A DNA stretch of 64,000 nucleotides, from positions 1-64,000 of the forward strand of contig NZ_FLQX01000117.1 in the NCBI RefSeq assembly GCF_900089955.1, written 5' to 3'. Origin of the DNA: Candidatus Accumulibacter aalborgensis (lineage in GTDB: Bacteria > Pseudomonadota > Gammaproteobacteria > Burkholderiales > Rhodocyclaceae). Under the pieces are notes generated by a model. It was not told the DNA's origin. It did no database searches and saw nothing but the letters and a program-made list of their open reading frames with translations. The position numbers and the translations under genes are program-made. Positions 35,414-43,917 of the stretch are shown here, piece after piece (the first letter of the stretch is position 1; each line of letters begins with the position of its first letter).

Positions 35414-36067
35414 ATGGACATGGAACAGGCTCGCTTCAACATGATCGAGCAACAGATCCGCCCTTGGGAGGTGCTCGATCCCGAGGTGCTGGGGGTTCTT
35501 GCGCTGGTCAGACGGGAAGACTTTGTTCCGGCGGCGCACCGCGCACTGGCCTTTGCCGACCTGGAACTGCCGATTGGCCAGGGCCAGACGATGCTTGCGC
35601 CGAGAGTCGAGGCCCGTATGCTGCAGGAAGCGGGTGTCAGAAGCACCGACGTCGTTCTCGAAGTCGGCACCGGCAGCGGCCATATGGCCGCCCTTCTGGC
35701 GTCGCAGGCCGAGTACGTCCATACGGTCGAGATCGATCCGCTGCTTGCGGAAACCGCCCGGCGCAACCTGCGGCAGGCGGGAGTGACCAACGTCAGCGTC
35801 GAAACTGGCGATGCTTCACGCGGTTGGTCGGGGCCGGCACCCTACGACGTGATGGTCATCTCGGGCGCGCTGCCGGAACTGCCCGAAGCGTTCCGACAGC
35901 AACTGAAGGTGGGAGGTCGGCTCGTCGCGTTCATCGGTTCGCCGCCGGTGATCGAAGCGCAGTTGATTACGCGCACCGCCGACCAGGCCTTCAATACCAT
36001 CAACCTTTTTGAAACCGTGGTCGCTCCGCTGCGCACGACGCAGCCGCGCCAGAGTTTTGTCTTCTGA
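35414..36067 (+). CDS. Protein-L-isoaspartate O-methyltransferase-like protein
   Basis: 217-residue class I methyltransferase of the PIMT family, which repairs isoaspartyl residues by methylation. It begins MDMEQARFNMIEQQIRPW, has the S-adenosylmethionine motif VVLEVGTGSGHMAALLAS, and ends PLRTTQPRQSFVF. ATG 35414 is chosen on family alignment of the N-terminus; ATG 35390 is an alternative and the TTG at 35312 falls on the promoter. tolC follows after 53 bases. In Betaproteobacteria this gene is commonly next to tolC, so it may serve an envelope-linked role rather than general repair. Confidence 0.85.
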   Translation: MDMEQARFNMIEQQIRPWEVLDPEVLGVLALVRREDFVPAAHRALAFADLELPIGQGQTMLAPRVEARMLQEAGVRSTDVVLEVGTGSGHMAALLASQAEYVHTVEIDPLLAETARRNLRQAGVTNVSVETGDASRGWSGPAPYDVMVISGALPELPEAFRQQLKVGGRLVAFIGSPPVIEAQLITRTADQAFNTINLFETVVAPLRTTQPRQSFVF

Positions 36068-36120
36068 CGCCCGCCGGGCGATCAATGACCCAGGTCGCGG
36101 ACTGACAGCGAGTTAGCGTG

Positions 36121-37461
36121 ATGCCTCTGAAACGTGCCGGTTGGTCGAGCTTTGCGCTGGCCGCCCTTTTCTCCGCGGGCACTGCCGCCGCTGCCGACCT
36201 GGTGCAGGTCTATGGCGAGGCTTTGGCCTACGACGCGCAGTATGCGGCTGCTCGGGCCACCGCCGAAGCCGGACGAGAGAAGCAGCCGCAGGCGCTGGCC
36301 GGCTTGCTGCCAACCGTTGCCGCAACAGGTGGCACCTTCTGGAACGACGCCACCTACCGGAACCGGATCGGTGACGCCACGGAGACCATCGAGAGCAAGT
36401 TCAACAGCAACAGCTACGGCGTCAACCTGACGCAACCGCTGTTCCGCTGGCAGAATTTCGTGCAGTACAACCAGTCCAAGCTGCTGGTCATGCAGACCGA
36501 GGCCAACTTCGCACAGGCGGGACAAGACCTGATCGTCCGCGTCGCTCAGGCCTATTTCGACGTGCTCTTCGCCATCCATAACCTGCGCGCCGTGCAGGCC
36601 AACAAGATGGCCATCGCGCGGCAGCTCGAGCAGGCGAAAAAGAACTTCGAGGTCGGCACTGCGACGATCACCGATACCTATGAATCGCAGTCGCGCTTCG
36701 ACCTGGCGACGGCGCAGGAGATCGCTGCCGATAACGAGCTTGAAGTGAAACGGTACGCGCTGCGCGTGCTGGTCGGCAAGGACCCTGGCGAGCTCAATCG
36801 GCTCAAGCCGAAAACGGTCATGGTACCACCGCAACCGGCCAGCATGGAACCATGGGTCGAGGCGGCCGAGCGCGACAGTTTTGTCGTTCAGGCGCAACAG
36901 GCGGCCGCCGAGGCGGCCAGCAAGGCAGTCGACATTAGTCGCGCCGGTCATTATCCGACGGTTGACGTGGTCGCCAATTACGGCAAGAACCAGGGTCCCG
37001 GCCAGTTTGGTATCGGCGAACTCGATACGACGACGCGCCAGGTCGGGTTACAGCTCAACATCCCGATTTTCCAGGGGGGTGCCGTCAACTCGAGAACTCG
37101 CGAAGCAGCCGCCAAGAGGGATGCGGAGCGAGCCGCACTGGACAGCGCAAAGCGCAATTCGGCGCTTGGCGCGCGCCAGTCCTACCTCAGTGTGGTCAAT
37201 GGCGTTGCCCAGGTACGCGCGCTCGAAGCCGCGCTGGTGTCGAGTCTCAGTTCGCTGGAATCGACCCGGCTCGGCTACGAGGTCGGCGTGCGGATCAATA
37301 TCGACGTCCTCAATGCCGAGAACCAGGTCTACGTCACCCGGCGCGATCTGGCGAAAGCCCGTTTCGATACCCTGTTGTCGCAACTCAAGCTGAAGGCCTT
37401 CGTCGGCTCGCTCAACGAAGCTGACCTGGAACGTGTAAACATGCTGCTCGAGGCGCCATGA
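36121..37461 (+). CDS. tolC: TolC family outer-membrane efflux protein
   Basis: 446-residue trimeric outer-membrane channel for type I secretion and RND efflux. A signal peptide (SFALAALFSAGTAAAA) is followed by DLVQVYGEALAYDAQYAAA and the second TolC repeat (QVGLQLNIPIFQGGAVNSRT). Conserved GVNLTQPLF is present. ATG 36121 or GTG 36118 could start it. It follows the isoaspartyl methyltransferase-like gene. Its last 50 bases overlap the end of the convergent waaA. Confidence 0.93.
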   Translation: MPLKRAGWSSFALAALFSAGTAAAADLVQVYGEALAYDAQYAAARATAEAGREKQPQALAGLLPTVAATGGTFWNDATYRNRIGDATETIESKFNSNSYGVNLTQPLFRWQNFVQYNQSKLLVMQTEANFAQAGQDLIVRVAQAYFDVLFAIHNLRAVQANKMAIARQLEQAKKNFEVGTATITDTYESQSRFDLATAQEIAADNELEVKRYALRVLVGKDPGELNRLKPKTVMVPPQPASMEPWVEAAERDSFVVQAQQAAAEAASKAVDISRAGHYPTVDVVANYGKNQGPGQFGIGELDTTTRQVGLQLNIPIFQGGAVNSRTREAAAKRDAERAALDSAKRNSALGARQSYLSVVNGVAQVRALEAALVSSLSSLESTRLGYEVGVRINIDVLNAENQVYVTRRDLAKARFDTLLSQLKLKAFVGSLNEADLERVNMLLEAP

Positions 37462-38710
37462 GCGGCTGGATCAGCGCTAGCGTACGCGCCGTGGCGCCGC
37501 GGTGCGCCTGAGCGAAATGCAGTGCCCCATTGCGCATCGCCAGCAAGTGCTTTGGCTGCTCGAACAGGTCGCGTACCACAGCGGCTGCGTGAGCGGCATC
37601 GAGTACCTCGCGAGCTGCGCCACAGGCGATCGCATCGGCACTGGCCTGGGCAAAGTTGAAGCGGTGCGGGCCCAGCAGCACCGGGCAACCGCAGGCTGCC
37701 GCCTCGATCAGGTTCTGGCCGCCAAACGGCAGTAAGGTCCCGCCGATCAGCGCCAGGTCCGCGAGCGCGTAATAGGCGGCCATTTCGCCCATGCTATCGC
37801 CCAGCCAGACCTGCGTTTGCCTGGCCGGCACGCTTCCCTCACTGCGTCGACCGACAGCCAGCCCGCGTTCGGCGATCAACTCGGCGACTTCGGCAAAACG
37901 TTGCGGATGACGCGGCACCAGGACGAGCAGCAACTCGGGAACGCAGATCGCGGCGAAGGCATCGAGGATCAGTGCTTCCTCGCCTTCACGGGTGCTGGCA
38001 GCGAGCCACACCGGGCGCGCGCCGAGCGTCTGCCGCCACCGCGCCCCCAAGCGCAGCTTGTCAGGTGCGGGCGCGACGTCGAATTTCAGATTGCCGCAGA
38101 CGGTGACAGCGAGCGCGCCAAGCTGTTGTAGCCGTTCGCCGTCGGCAGTCGTCTGCGCGCCGATGGCGTCGAGCGAGGCGACCGCCGGTCCGATCAGCTT
38201 GGTCAAGCGCGCATAGCCACGCAGCGACCGCGGCGACAGGCGGGCGTTGATCAGTGCCAGGGGCAGGTGCCTCCGGCGGGCCGCTTCGATCAGGTTCGGC
38301 CACAGCTCGGTTTCCATCAACAGCCCGACCCGCGGCTGGAAGTGATCGAGAAATCGGCCGCAGGCAGCGGGCAGGTCGTAGGGCAGGTAAGTCTGCACCA
38401 TCCGTTCGGGGTGCCTGGCCAGCAGGTCGCTGCCTGCCACTCGCCCGGTCGGCGTCATGTGGGTAAGTAACAATCCGTGCTCCGGATATTCCCGCAGCAG
38501 CGCTTCGATCAGCGGTTCGGCGGCACGCGTTTCGCCGACCGACACCGCGTGCAACCAGATCAGTGGCCGCGCTGGGCGTCGTCCGTAGAAGCCATGGCGC
38601 TCGCCAAGGTGCTCCAGATACGCCGGCTGCTGGCGCGCCCGCCAGAGAAGACGCAGCCAGACGAGCGGCATGGCCAGGTAGAAGAGCAGCGAATAGAGCA
38701 GTCGGAACAT
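37412..38710 (-). CDS. waaA: 3-deoxy-D-manno-octulosonic acid transferase WaaA
   Basis: 432-residue GT30 enzyme that adds Kdo from CMP-Kdo to lipid IVA at the inner membrane. An N-terminal membrane anchor (LLYSLLFYLAMPLVWLRLL) precedes HAVSVGETRAAEPL with the catalytic Glu60, and MTPTGRVAGSD; the C-terminal half has FGGQNLIEAAACGCPVLLG. The ATG (38710) shares one base with the waaC stop (TGATG), so waaC-waaA are coupled. A 50-base tail overlap with tolC is noted. Confidence 0.95.
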   Translation of the reverse strand: MFRLLYSLLFYLAMPLVWLRLLWRARQQPAYLEHLGERHGFYGRRPARPLIWLHAVSVGETRAAEPLIEALLREYPEHGLLLTHMTPTGRVAGSDLLARHPERMVQTYLPYDLPAACGRFLDHFQPRVGLLMETELWPNLIEAARRRHLPLALINARLSPRSLRGYARLTKLIGPAVASLDAIGAQTTADGERLQQLGALAVTVCGNLKFDVAPAPDKLRLGARWRQTLGARPVWLAASTREGEEALILDAFAAICVPELLLVLVPRHPQRFAEVAELIAERGLAVGRRSEGSVPARQTQVWLGDSMGEMAAYYALADLALIGGTLLPFGGQNLIEAAACGCPVLLGPHRFNFAQASADAIACGAAREVLDAAHAAAVVRDLFEQPKHLLAMRNGALHFAQAHRGATARTLALIQPLMAPRAACLHVPGQLR

Positions 38711-39663
38711 CAGCGCAGCGCCTGCGTGGCCAGCATCAGTACCGCTGCCACCGTCGGCGGCGCGCCGGATCGGCCGAGGTTGCGGACGAAGCCGCTGCCG
38801 TAGACGCCGGTCAGTGCCGGTTCGCTGGCAATGTACAGCGCGATGGTCGGTACTTGCAAGGCCGCCGCGAGGTGCGCGAGGCCGGTATCGACACCGATCA
38901 CCAGGCTGGCGCGAGCCAGCAGCGCGGCGACCTGGGGCAGCGTCAGCGGCGGCGCGGCAATCGCGCCCGGCAGCGCTGCGGCGATCCTTTCGGCGCGCAC
39001 CCTTTCGAGCGTGCTGCCGGCAGGGATGACCGGCGTCAGGCCGCGGTCGAGCATCGCCCTGCCCACCTCGCGCCAGTTGTTTTCGTCCCACAGCTTGTCA
39101 TCGCGGCTGGTCGCGGTGAGCAGAACGACCAGACGGTCACCGGCCAGCCAGTCCAGGTTGATCGCCGGTGCCGAGAGGCCATAATCCAGCGGCAGATCGA
39201 CCGGATAATCGAAAGCGGCAGCGGCCAGCCAGCGGTTGCGCTCGACGGCATGCACATTGCGCGGAATGACGAAGGTGGTGTCGTAGAACCGTGCTGCAAG
39301 GGGTTCGCGGGCGGCCTCTGCGGCGTAACCGCACCGTCTGCCCCGGGCTTGACGGGCGATCAGCGCGCTCTTCAGCAAGCCTTGCGTGTCCAGAACGACA
39401 TCGTAGGTCGTGGCACCAATCCGTTTCCGGAAGTCGCGTAATTCGCGCCAGGTGGCGAGTTGACCGAGATTCCTGCGCCAGCGCCTGATGGCCACGGGAA
39501 TGACCTGATCGACGCCCGGATGCAAACGCGGAATGTCGGCAAACGCCTCCTCGACACACCAGTCGATCTGCGCTCCGGGAACACTGCAGCGCAAGTCGCT
39601 GAGCACCGGCAGATTGTGAATTACGTCACCGAGCGACGAGGTCTTTACCAGTAGGATGCGCAT
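38710..39663 (-). CDS. waaC: Lipopolysaccharide heptosyltransferase I
   Basis: 317-residue GT9 enzyme that adds the first heptose to Kdo2-lipid A. It starts MRILLVKTSSLGDVIHNLPV and has the C-terminal donor-binding VIGVDTGLAHLAAAL. ATG 39663 is chosen because it begins the typical family N-terminus; a longer frame from 39819 is upstream sequence. First gene of waaC-waaA. Its upstream region is shared with the divergent manC gene. Confidence 0.95.
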   Translation of the reverse strand: MRILLVKTSSLGDVIHNLPVLSDLRCSVPGAQIDWCVEEAFADIPRLHPGVDQVIPVAIRRWRRNLGQLATWRELRDFRKRIGATTYDVVLDTQGLLKSALIARQARGRRCGYAAEAAREPLAARFYDTTFVIPRNVHAVERNRWLAAAAFDYPVDLPLDYGLSAPAINLDWLAGDRLVVLLTATSRDDKLWDENNWREVGRAMLDRGLTPVIPAGSTLERVRAERIAAALPGAIAAPPLTLPQVAALLARASLVIGVDTGLAHLAAALQVPTIALYIASEPALTGVYGSGFVRNLGRSGAPPTVAAVLMLATQALR

Positions 39664-39759
39664 CGGTGGGTCAGGAATGAGTGCGAGCGGCAGTAGCCGG
39701 AAGAAGCGCATTATAGGAGATGGCGGCACAAGGCACGCTCCGGCCGATACGCAAGACGC

Positions 39760-39765
39760 TATAAT
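39760..39765 (+). promoter_or_regulatory. TATAAT -10 element ahead of manC
   Basis: TATAAT lies between waaC and manC, immediately upstream of repeat copy 1. The -35 region (GCTCCG) is poor. Confidence 0.4.
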
Positions 39766-39777
39766 CCCGCCCCGCGT

Positions 39778-39899
39778 ACGGTCATGACTTCTCAAGACAG
39801 CGCGGATTATGAAAGTCATGACCGTTCCCCTCAGCCCCGGCCCCTCTCCCGCGCAGGCAGGCGAGGGGAGATTCGAGAGTCGCTGGCGCGACTTTCATG
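39778..39899 (+). repeat. Dispersed two-module palindromic repeat, copy 1
   Basis: The head is a palindrome with perfect 13-bp arms, ACGGTCATGACTT at 39778-39790 and its complement at 39813-39825. A C-rich linker follows and the tail AGTCGC-TGGC-GCGACT is a second small hairpin. The same sequence, about 80 percent identical by eye, is at 56051-56170 in inverted orientation. It lies within the manC leader. Confidence 0.85.
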
Positions 39900-39948
39900 G
39901 GCAATGGCTTCTCGGCGGGTCCTCTGTGAATGAATGGAGATGCTGCAA

Positions 39949-41370
39949 ATGAATTCCGTCGTGATTCGTCCGGTCATCCTGTGTGGAGGGTCTGGGACCC
40001 GTTTGTGGCCGCTTTCTCGAACGCACTACCCGAAGCAGTTTCTTCGCCTGGTCGACGACTTTTCGCTGCTCCAGAACACGCTGCGCCGCCTCAACGGCCT
40101 GCCGGGGCTGGGGACCACCATTGCCGTGGCCAACGAGAACCACCGCTTCCTGGTCGCCGAACAGCTTCTCGAGATCCGTACGAAAGCAGATATTCTGCTC
40201 GAGCCGGTGGCGCGCAATACGGCACCGGCGGTCGCTGCCGCAGCGCTGCAAGCCCTTGACGAGGAGGGTGAGCAAGCCTCGCCCTTGCTGCTGATCTTGC
40301 CATCGGATCATGTGATCGCCGACGTCAAGGCTTTTCAGCACGCGGTCAGCGCCGCCATTCCGCACGCCGCCGCCGGTGCTCTGGTCACCTTTGGCGTTTT
40401 GCCTGATCGTCCTGAGGTCGGTTACGGCTATATTCGCCGCGGCGAACCCGTCGTGGGTGGCTATGCGCTCGATCGTTTCGTCGAGAAGCCCGACGCCGAA
40501 ACCGCGCAGACGTATCTCGACTCCGGCGATTACTACTGGAACAGCGGCATGTTCATGTTCCGCGCCGACACCTACCTCGAGGCACTGGACCGTTTTGCAC
40601 CAGGCATACGCCAGTGCGCGACCATGGCGGTGGCCGGCGCCCGGCGCGATCTCGATTTCCTGCGCCTTGACCAGGCCGCTTTTGCTGCCAGCCCGTCGGA
40701 CTCGATCGACTACGCGGTGATGGAAAAGACCGACCGGGGAGTCGTCGTCCCGCTGGATGCCGGCTGGAACGACATCGGCGCCTGGGATGCGCTGGCGACG
40801 ATCGGCCAGGGCGATGGCAACGGTAATCGGCAGCGCGGTGACGTGCTCACCGTTGACACGCGTGATTCCGTCCTCCTTTCCGAAGGACAACTGCTCGCCA
40901 CGGTCGGCGTCAGGGATCTGATTGTCGTGGCCACACCCGACGCGGTGTTGGTGGCGGACAAGTCGAAAGCCCAGGACGTCAAGCTGCTGGTTGAGGAATT
41001 GAAGCGCAGCGCACGTGCCGAAACAGAATTCCGGCACATCGTCCATCGCCCCTGGGGCAGCTACGAAGGTTTGGCGCATGGCCCGCGCTATCAGGTCAAA
41101 CGCATCCTCGTGAAGCCAGGCGCCAGCCTCAGTCTGCAGAAACATCATCATCGCGCCGAGCACTGGGTCGTTGTCAAGGGTACGGCCCTGATCGTCCGTG
41201 GCGAGCAATCGCTGTTGCTGTCGGAGAACGAGTCCACCTATATTCCGCTCGGCGTGGTTCATCGGCTGGAGAATCCCGGCAAGATCGACCTCGAAATCGT
41301 CGAGGTCCAGTCCGGCAGCTACCTCGGCGAGGATGATATCGTCCGACTGCAGGACAGTTACGGCCGATGA
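39949..41370 (+). CDS. manC: Mannose-1-phosphate guanylyltransferase / mannose-6-phosphate isomerase
   Basis: 473-residue bifunctional type II PMI/GMP enzyme that makes GDP-mannose for exopolysaccharide or O-antigen. The N-terminal pyrophosphorylase signature is CGGSGTRLWPLSRTHYPKQF; FVEKPD and the C-terminal cupin (RAEHWVVVKGTALIV, NESTYIPLG) cover the isomerase. GGAGA lies eight bases before ATG 39949; a start at 39934 would lack a ribosome site. It is alone on the plus strand, so the glycan it feeds is unknown. Confidence 0.95.
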   Translation: MNSVVIRPVILCGGSGTRLWPLSRTHYPKQFLRLVDDFSLLQNTLRRLNGLPGLGTTIAVANENHRFLVAEQLLEIRTKADILLEPVARNTAPAVAAAALQALDEEGEQASPLLLILPSDHVIADVKAFQHAVSAAIPHAAAGALVTFGVLPDRPEVGYGYIRRGEPVVGGYALDRFVEKPDAETAQTYLDSGDYYWNSGMFMFRADTYLEALDRFAPGIRQCATMAVAGARRDLDFLRLDQAAFAASPSDSIDYAVMEKTDRGVVVPLDAGWNDIGAWDALATIGQGDGNGNRQRGDVLTVDTRDSVLLSEGQLLATVGVRDLIVVATPDAVLVADKSKAQDVKLLVEELKRSARAETEFRHIVHRPWGSYEGLAHGPRYQVKRILVKPGASLSLQKHHHRAEHWVVVKGTALIVRGEQSLLLSENESTYIPLGVVHRLENPGKIDLEIVEVQSGSYLGEDDIVRLQDSYGR

Positions 41371-41461
41371 ACGCGCAGGTCGCCGACGCGACTTGCGCAG
41401 CAGGGTCAGGAATCATGGGATGATAGGGGCCTTCTGGTAACGCTCTTGACGGGGGGCTGAA

Positions 41462-42262
41462 GTGGTCTGGTGGCTGGCCTATAGCGCGCTTGGACTGTTC
41501 GCCGGCTTCTTTGCCGGCATGCTCGGCATTGGTGGCGGACTGGTGATGGTCCCGGCGCTGGCCATGATGTTCGCCGCCCAGGCGGCATTTCCCCCGGCTG
41601 AGGTGCTGCATCTGGCGCTCGGCACTGCGATGGCGACCATCCTGTTCACCGCGCTCGCCAGCCTGCGCGCGCATCACCGGCATGGCGCGGTGCTGTGGCA
41701 GGTCGTCGGCCAGATCACTCCGGGGATTCTCCTCGGCACGCTGCTGGGCACGCTCGTCGCCTCCAGCGTCCCGGCCAAGCCGCTGGCTGTTTTCTTCGCG
41801 TTTTTCGTCTGCCTGGTGGCGGCGCAGATGATCTTTAATCTGAAGCCCAAGCCGGCGCGCGCCTTGCCGGGAGCGGGTGGCGTTTTTGCCGTCGGACTGG
41901 GAATCGGTGCCGTCTCGGCCCTGGTCGCCATCGGCGGCGGATCGCTCACCGTGCCTTTTCTGACCTGGTGCAACGTGCGCGTCCAGCATGCCATCGGCAC
42001 TTCGGCAGCGGTCGGTTTCCCGATTGCCATCGGCGGCTCGCTAGGTTACATCTACAATGGCTGGGGGCATCCCGGATTACCCGAGTGGAGCCTTGGCTAC
42101 GTCTACCTGCCGGCCTTCGTCTGGCTGGTTCCCGCGAGCATGGTGATCGCGCCGCTCGGCGCAAGGCTGGCGCACAGCCTGCCGGTGGCGACCTTGAAGC
42201 GCATCTTCGCCGGCATTCTGATCCTGCTGGCCGCCAAAATGCTGTGGGGTCTGTTCGCCTGA
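41462..42262 (+). CDS. TauE/SafE family membrane transporter
   Basis: 266-residue inner-membrane protein with seven or eight hydrophobic segments; family members export sulfite, sulfoacetate or similar organic anions. The N-terminus (FAGFFAGMLGIGGGLVMVPA) and the repeated block later (ALVAIGGGSLTVPFLTWCNV) are the two TauE half-repeats. The start is GTG at 41462 with GGGGG just upstream. No sulfur-metabolism genes are adjacent, so its substrate is unknown. Confidence 0.88.
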   Translation: MVWWLAYSALGLFAGFFAGMLGIGGGLVMVPALAMMFAAQAAFPPAEVLHLALGTAMATILFTALASLRAHHRHGAVLWQVVGQITPGILLGTLLGTLVASSVPAKPLAVFFAFFVCLVAAQMIFNLKPKPARALPGAGGVFAVGLGIGAVSALVAIGGGSLTVPFLTWCNVRVQHAIGTSAAVGFPIAIGGSLGYIYNGWGHPGLPEWSLGYVYLPAFVWLVPASMVIAPLGARLAHSLPVATLKRIFAGILILLAAKMLWGLFA

Positions 42263-42271
42263 CGGCGCCGA

Positions 42272-43051
42272 TCAGCGGCCGCGGAAATTGGGCTTGCGCT
42301 TGTCAAGAAATGCCGACAGTCCTTCGCGGTAGTCTTCGGTATCGAGAAAAGCGAACGAGGCGCGCAGTTCCTCGTCGCTCAGCGGGACCTCGTGCTGCAA
42401 GCGGCGGATCCACTGCTTGTGCCAGCGGGCAACCAAGGGCGCGCCCGCACAGATGTGGCGAGCGGTGGCGTAGGCTTCGTCGGCGACCTGGAGATCAGCC
42501 ACGACACGGGTGACGAGTCCCTTGGCCAGCGCTTCCGCTGCGCTGAGCATTCGTCCTTCGAGCAGAATTTCGCGCATCGTTGCTGGTCCGGCCAGGCGCA
42601 GCATACCTGCCAGCTCGCCGGGGTACATTGAAAAACCGAGCTTGTTGATCGGTGCGCCGAAGCGCGACGACTCACCGCAAATGCGCAGGTCGCACTGGGC
42701 GGCAATCTCCAGCCCGCCGCCAATACACGCTCCCTGAATCAGCGCGATGGTCGGCTGGCGGCAGTCGAACAGGGCCTGCAAGGCAGCACCGACCTGCGCA
42801 TGGTAGGCCATGGCACGGTCCACGGTGTCGCGTTCGTTGAGCAGCTCCCCGATGTCGCCACCGGCGGCGAAAGCCTCGTGGCCGTCACCGCGCACGACGA
42901 TGCAACGCACCTGATCGTCACTCGACAGATCTCTGGCGGTCTCGGCCAGTTCCCGCCACATGGCGAAGTCGATCGCATTGAGTTTGCCTGGATTGGACAG
43001 CCTGAGGGTGGCGATCGCGGTCTCGTGGGCGCAAGAGATGTGGCCGGTCAT
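42272..43051 (-). CDS. Enoyl-CoA hydratase/isomerase family protein (crotonase fold)
   Basis: 259-residue crotonase. CoA-binding residues and the first catalytic Glu (Glu115 in CIGGGLEIAAQCD) are present, but the position of the second glutamate of hydratases is isoleucine (Ile135 in FGAPINKLG). It may therefore be an isomerase, decarboxylase or hydrolase rather than a hydratase. Its ATG overlaps the GntR stop (ATGA), so the two are cotranscribed from the regulator. The adjacent divergent mcm suggests a branched or odd-chain acyl-CoA substrate, but this is inference. Confidence 0.88.
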   Translation of the reverse strand: MTGHISCAHETAIATLRLSNPGKLNAIDFAMWRELAETARDLSSDDQVRCIVVRGDGHEAFAAGGDIGELLNERDTVDRAMAYHAQVGAALQALFDCRQPTIALIQGACIGGGLEIAAQCDLRICGESSRFGAPINKLGFSMYPGELAGMLRLAGPATMREILLEGRMLSAAEALAKGLVTRVVADLQVADEAYATARHICAGAPLVARWHKQWIRRLQHEVPLSDEELRASFAFLDTEDYREGLSAFLDKRKPNFRGR

Positions 43052-43719
43052 GATATCAACTCCTCATGCGGGTGGCTCCTGGCCAGGGACTGCCGTACGG
43101 ACAAAATGTGATCGTGCATCAAGGCCTGCGCGCCGGCGTCGTCGCCGGCCTTGATGGCTGCCAGAATCGCGCGGTGTTCACACAACGACTCCTCCAGGCG
43201 ACCATCGATGCTCAGCGACAGCAGGCGCGTCAGTTTGAGGACCTTGCGCAGGTCCTGGATCACCTGTTGCAGCCAGCGGTTGCCGGACATCTCCTGGATG
43301 CGGAAGTGGAACTCCTGATTCGCCTCGAAGAAGCGTTCGATCTGCTTGCTCTCGGCAAAGCGCTCCAGTTGCCGGTGGATCGCCTCGAGTGCGGCGATTT
43401 GCCGGGGTTGCGCCCGGTTGGTCGCCTCCAGCGCACAACGGCCTTCGAGCATGGCCATCAAGGGGAAGATTTCGTCCAGGTCCTGTTCTGAGATCTCGGT
43501 CACGAAGCAACCTCGGCGTGGCCGCAGGGTCACCAACCCTTCCGACGCCAGTACCTTCAGCGCTTCGCGCAGGGGCGTCCGACTGATGCCATAATCAACC
43601 GTCAGCGCCTGCTCGTCAATCCGGGTTCCAGGGGAGAATTCGTGCGCGAAGATTCTCTGGCGGAGTCTTTCAGCGACTTCCTGGTAGAGGGCAGTCTGGG
43701 CTATGCGACTCGGAGGCAT
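43048..43719 (-). CDS. GntR family transcriptional regulator (FadR subfamily, FCD domain)
   Basis: 223-residue regulator with an N-terminal winged helix (YGISRTPLREALKVLASEGLVTL) and a C-terminal FCD ligand domain of acidic/helical repeats (FFEANQEFHFRIQEMSGNRWL). The start ATG at 43719 gives a standard GntR N-terminus; ATG 43770 is possible but reaches into the putative operator. It is divergent from mcm and in operon with a crotonase, so it likely controls one or both in response to a small carboxylate or acyl-CoA. Confidence 0.9.
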   Translation of the reverse strand: MPPSRIAQTALYQEVAERLRQRIFAHEFSPGTRIDEQALTVDYGISRTPLREALKVLASEGLVTLRPRRGCFVTEISEQDLDEIFPLMAMLEGRCALEATNRAQPRQIAALEAIHRQLERFAESKQIERFFEANQEFHFRIQEMSGNRWLQQVIQDLRKVLKLTRLLSLSIDGRLEESLCEHRAILAAIKAGDDAGAQALMHDHILSVRQSLARSHPHEELIS

Positions 43720-43778
43720 CGTTCTTTTTTCGCTAACTCGTTCAGGGTCAACACAGGACCTTGCTTTCATAATTATGG

Positions 43779-43787
43779 ATACAGTAT
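43779..43787. promoter_or_regulatory. Candidate GntR operator between the regulator and mcm
   Basis: ATACAGTAT is a palindrome (ATAC/GTAT around A) flanked by A/T runs, ATAAT on the left and ATTAT on the right, in the AT-rich patch between divergent gntR and mcm. The placement fits an operator; the binding protein is not shown. Confidence 0.4.
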
Positions 43788-43917
43788 TATTCGCAGGTCG
43801 GGGTGTCAAGTGTTACCGTTTCCTTGACGCGGCATGACTCTCCTGGTCGGCATGAGTATTGCCTCATCGGGCGCGGGAGCGCCCCCTCAATCCACAGATT
43901 TCGTGAAAGGTTCCGCC

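Noticed and set aside
43834-43917. Extended N-terminus of methylmalonyl-CoA mutase from 43834.
   Set aside because: The extra 28 residues do not fit the family and a better ATG with AAAGG lies at 43918.
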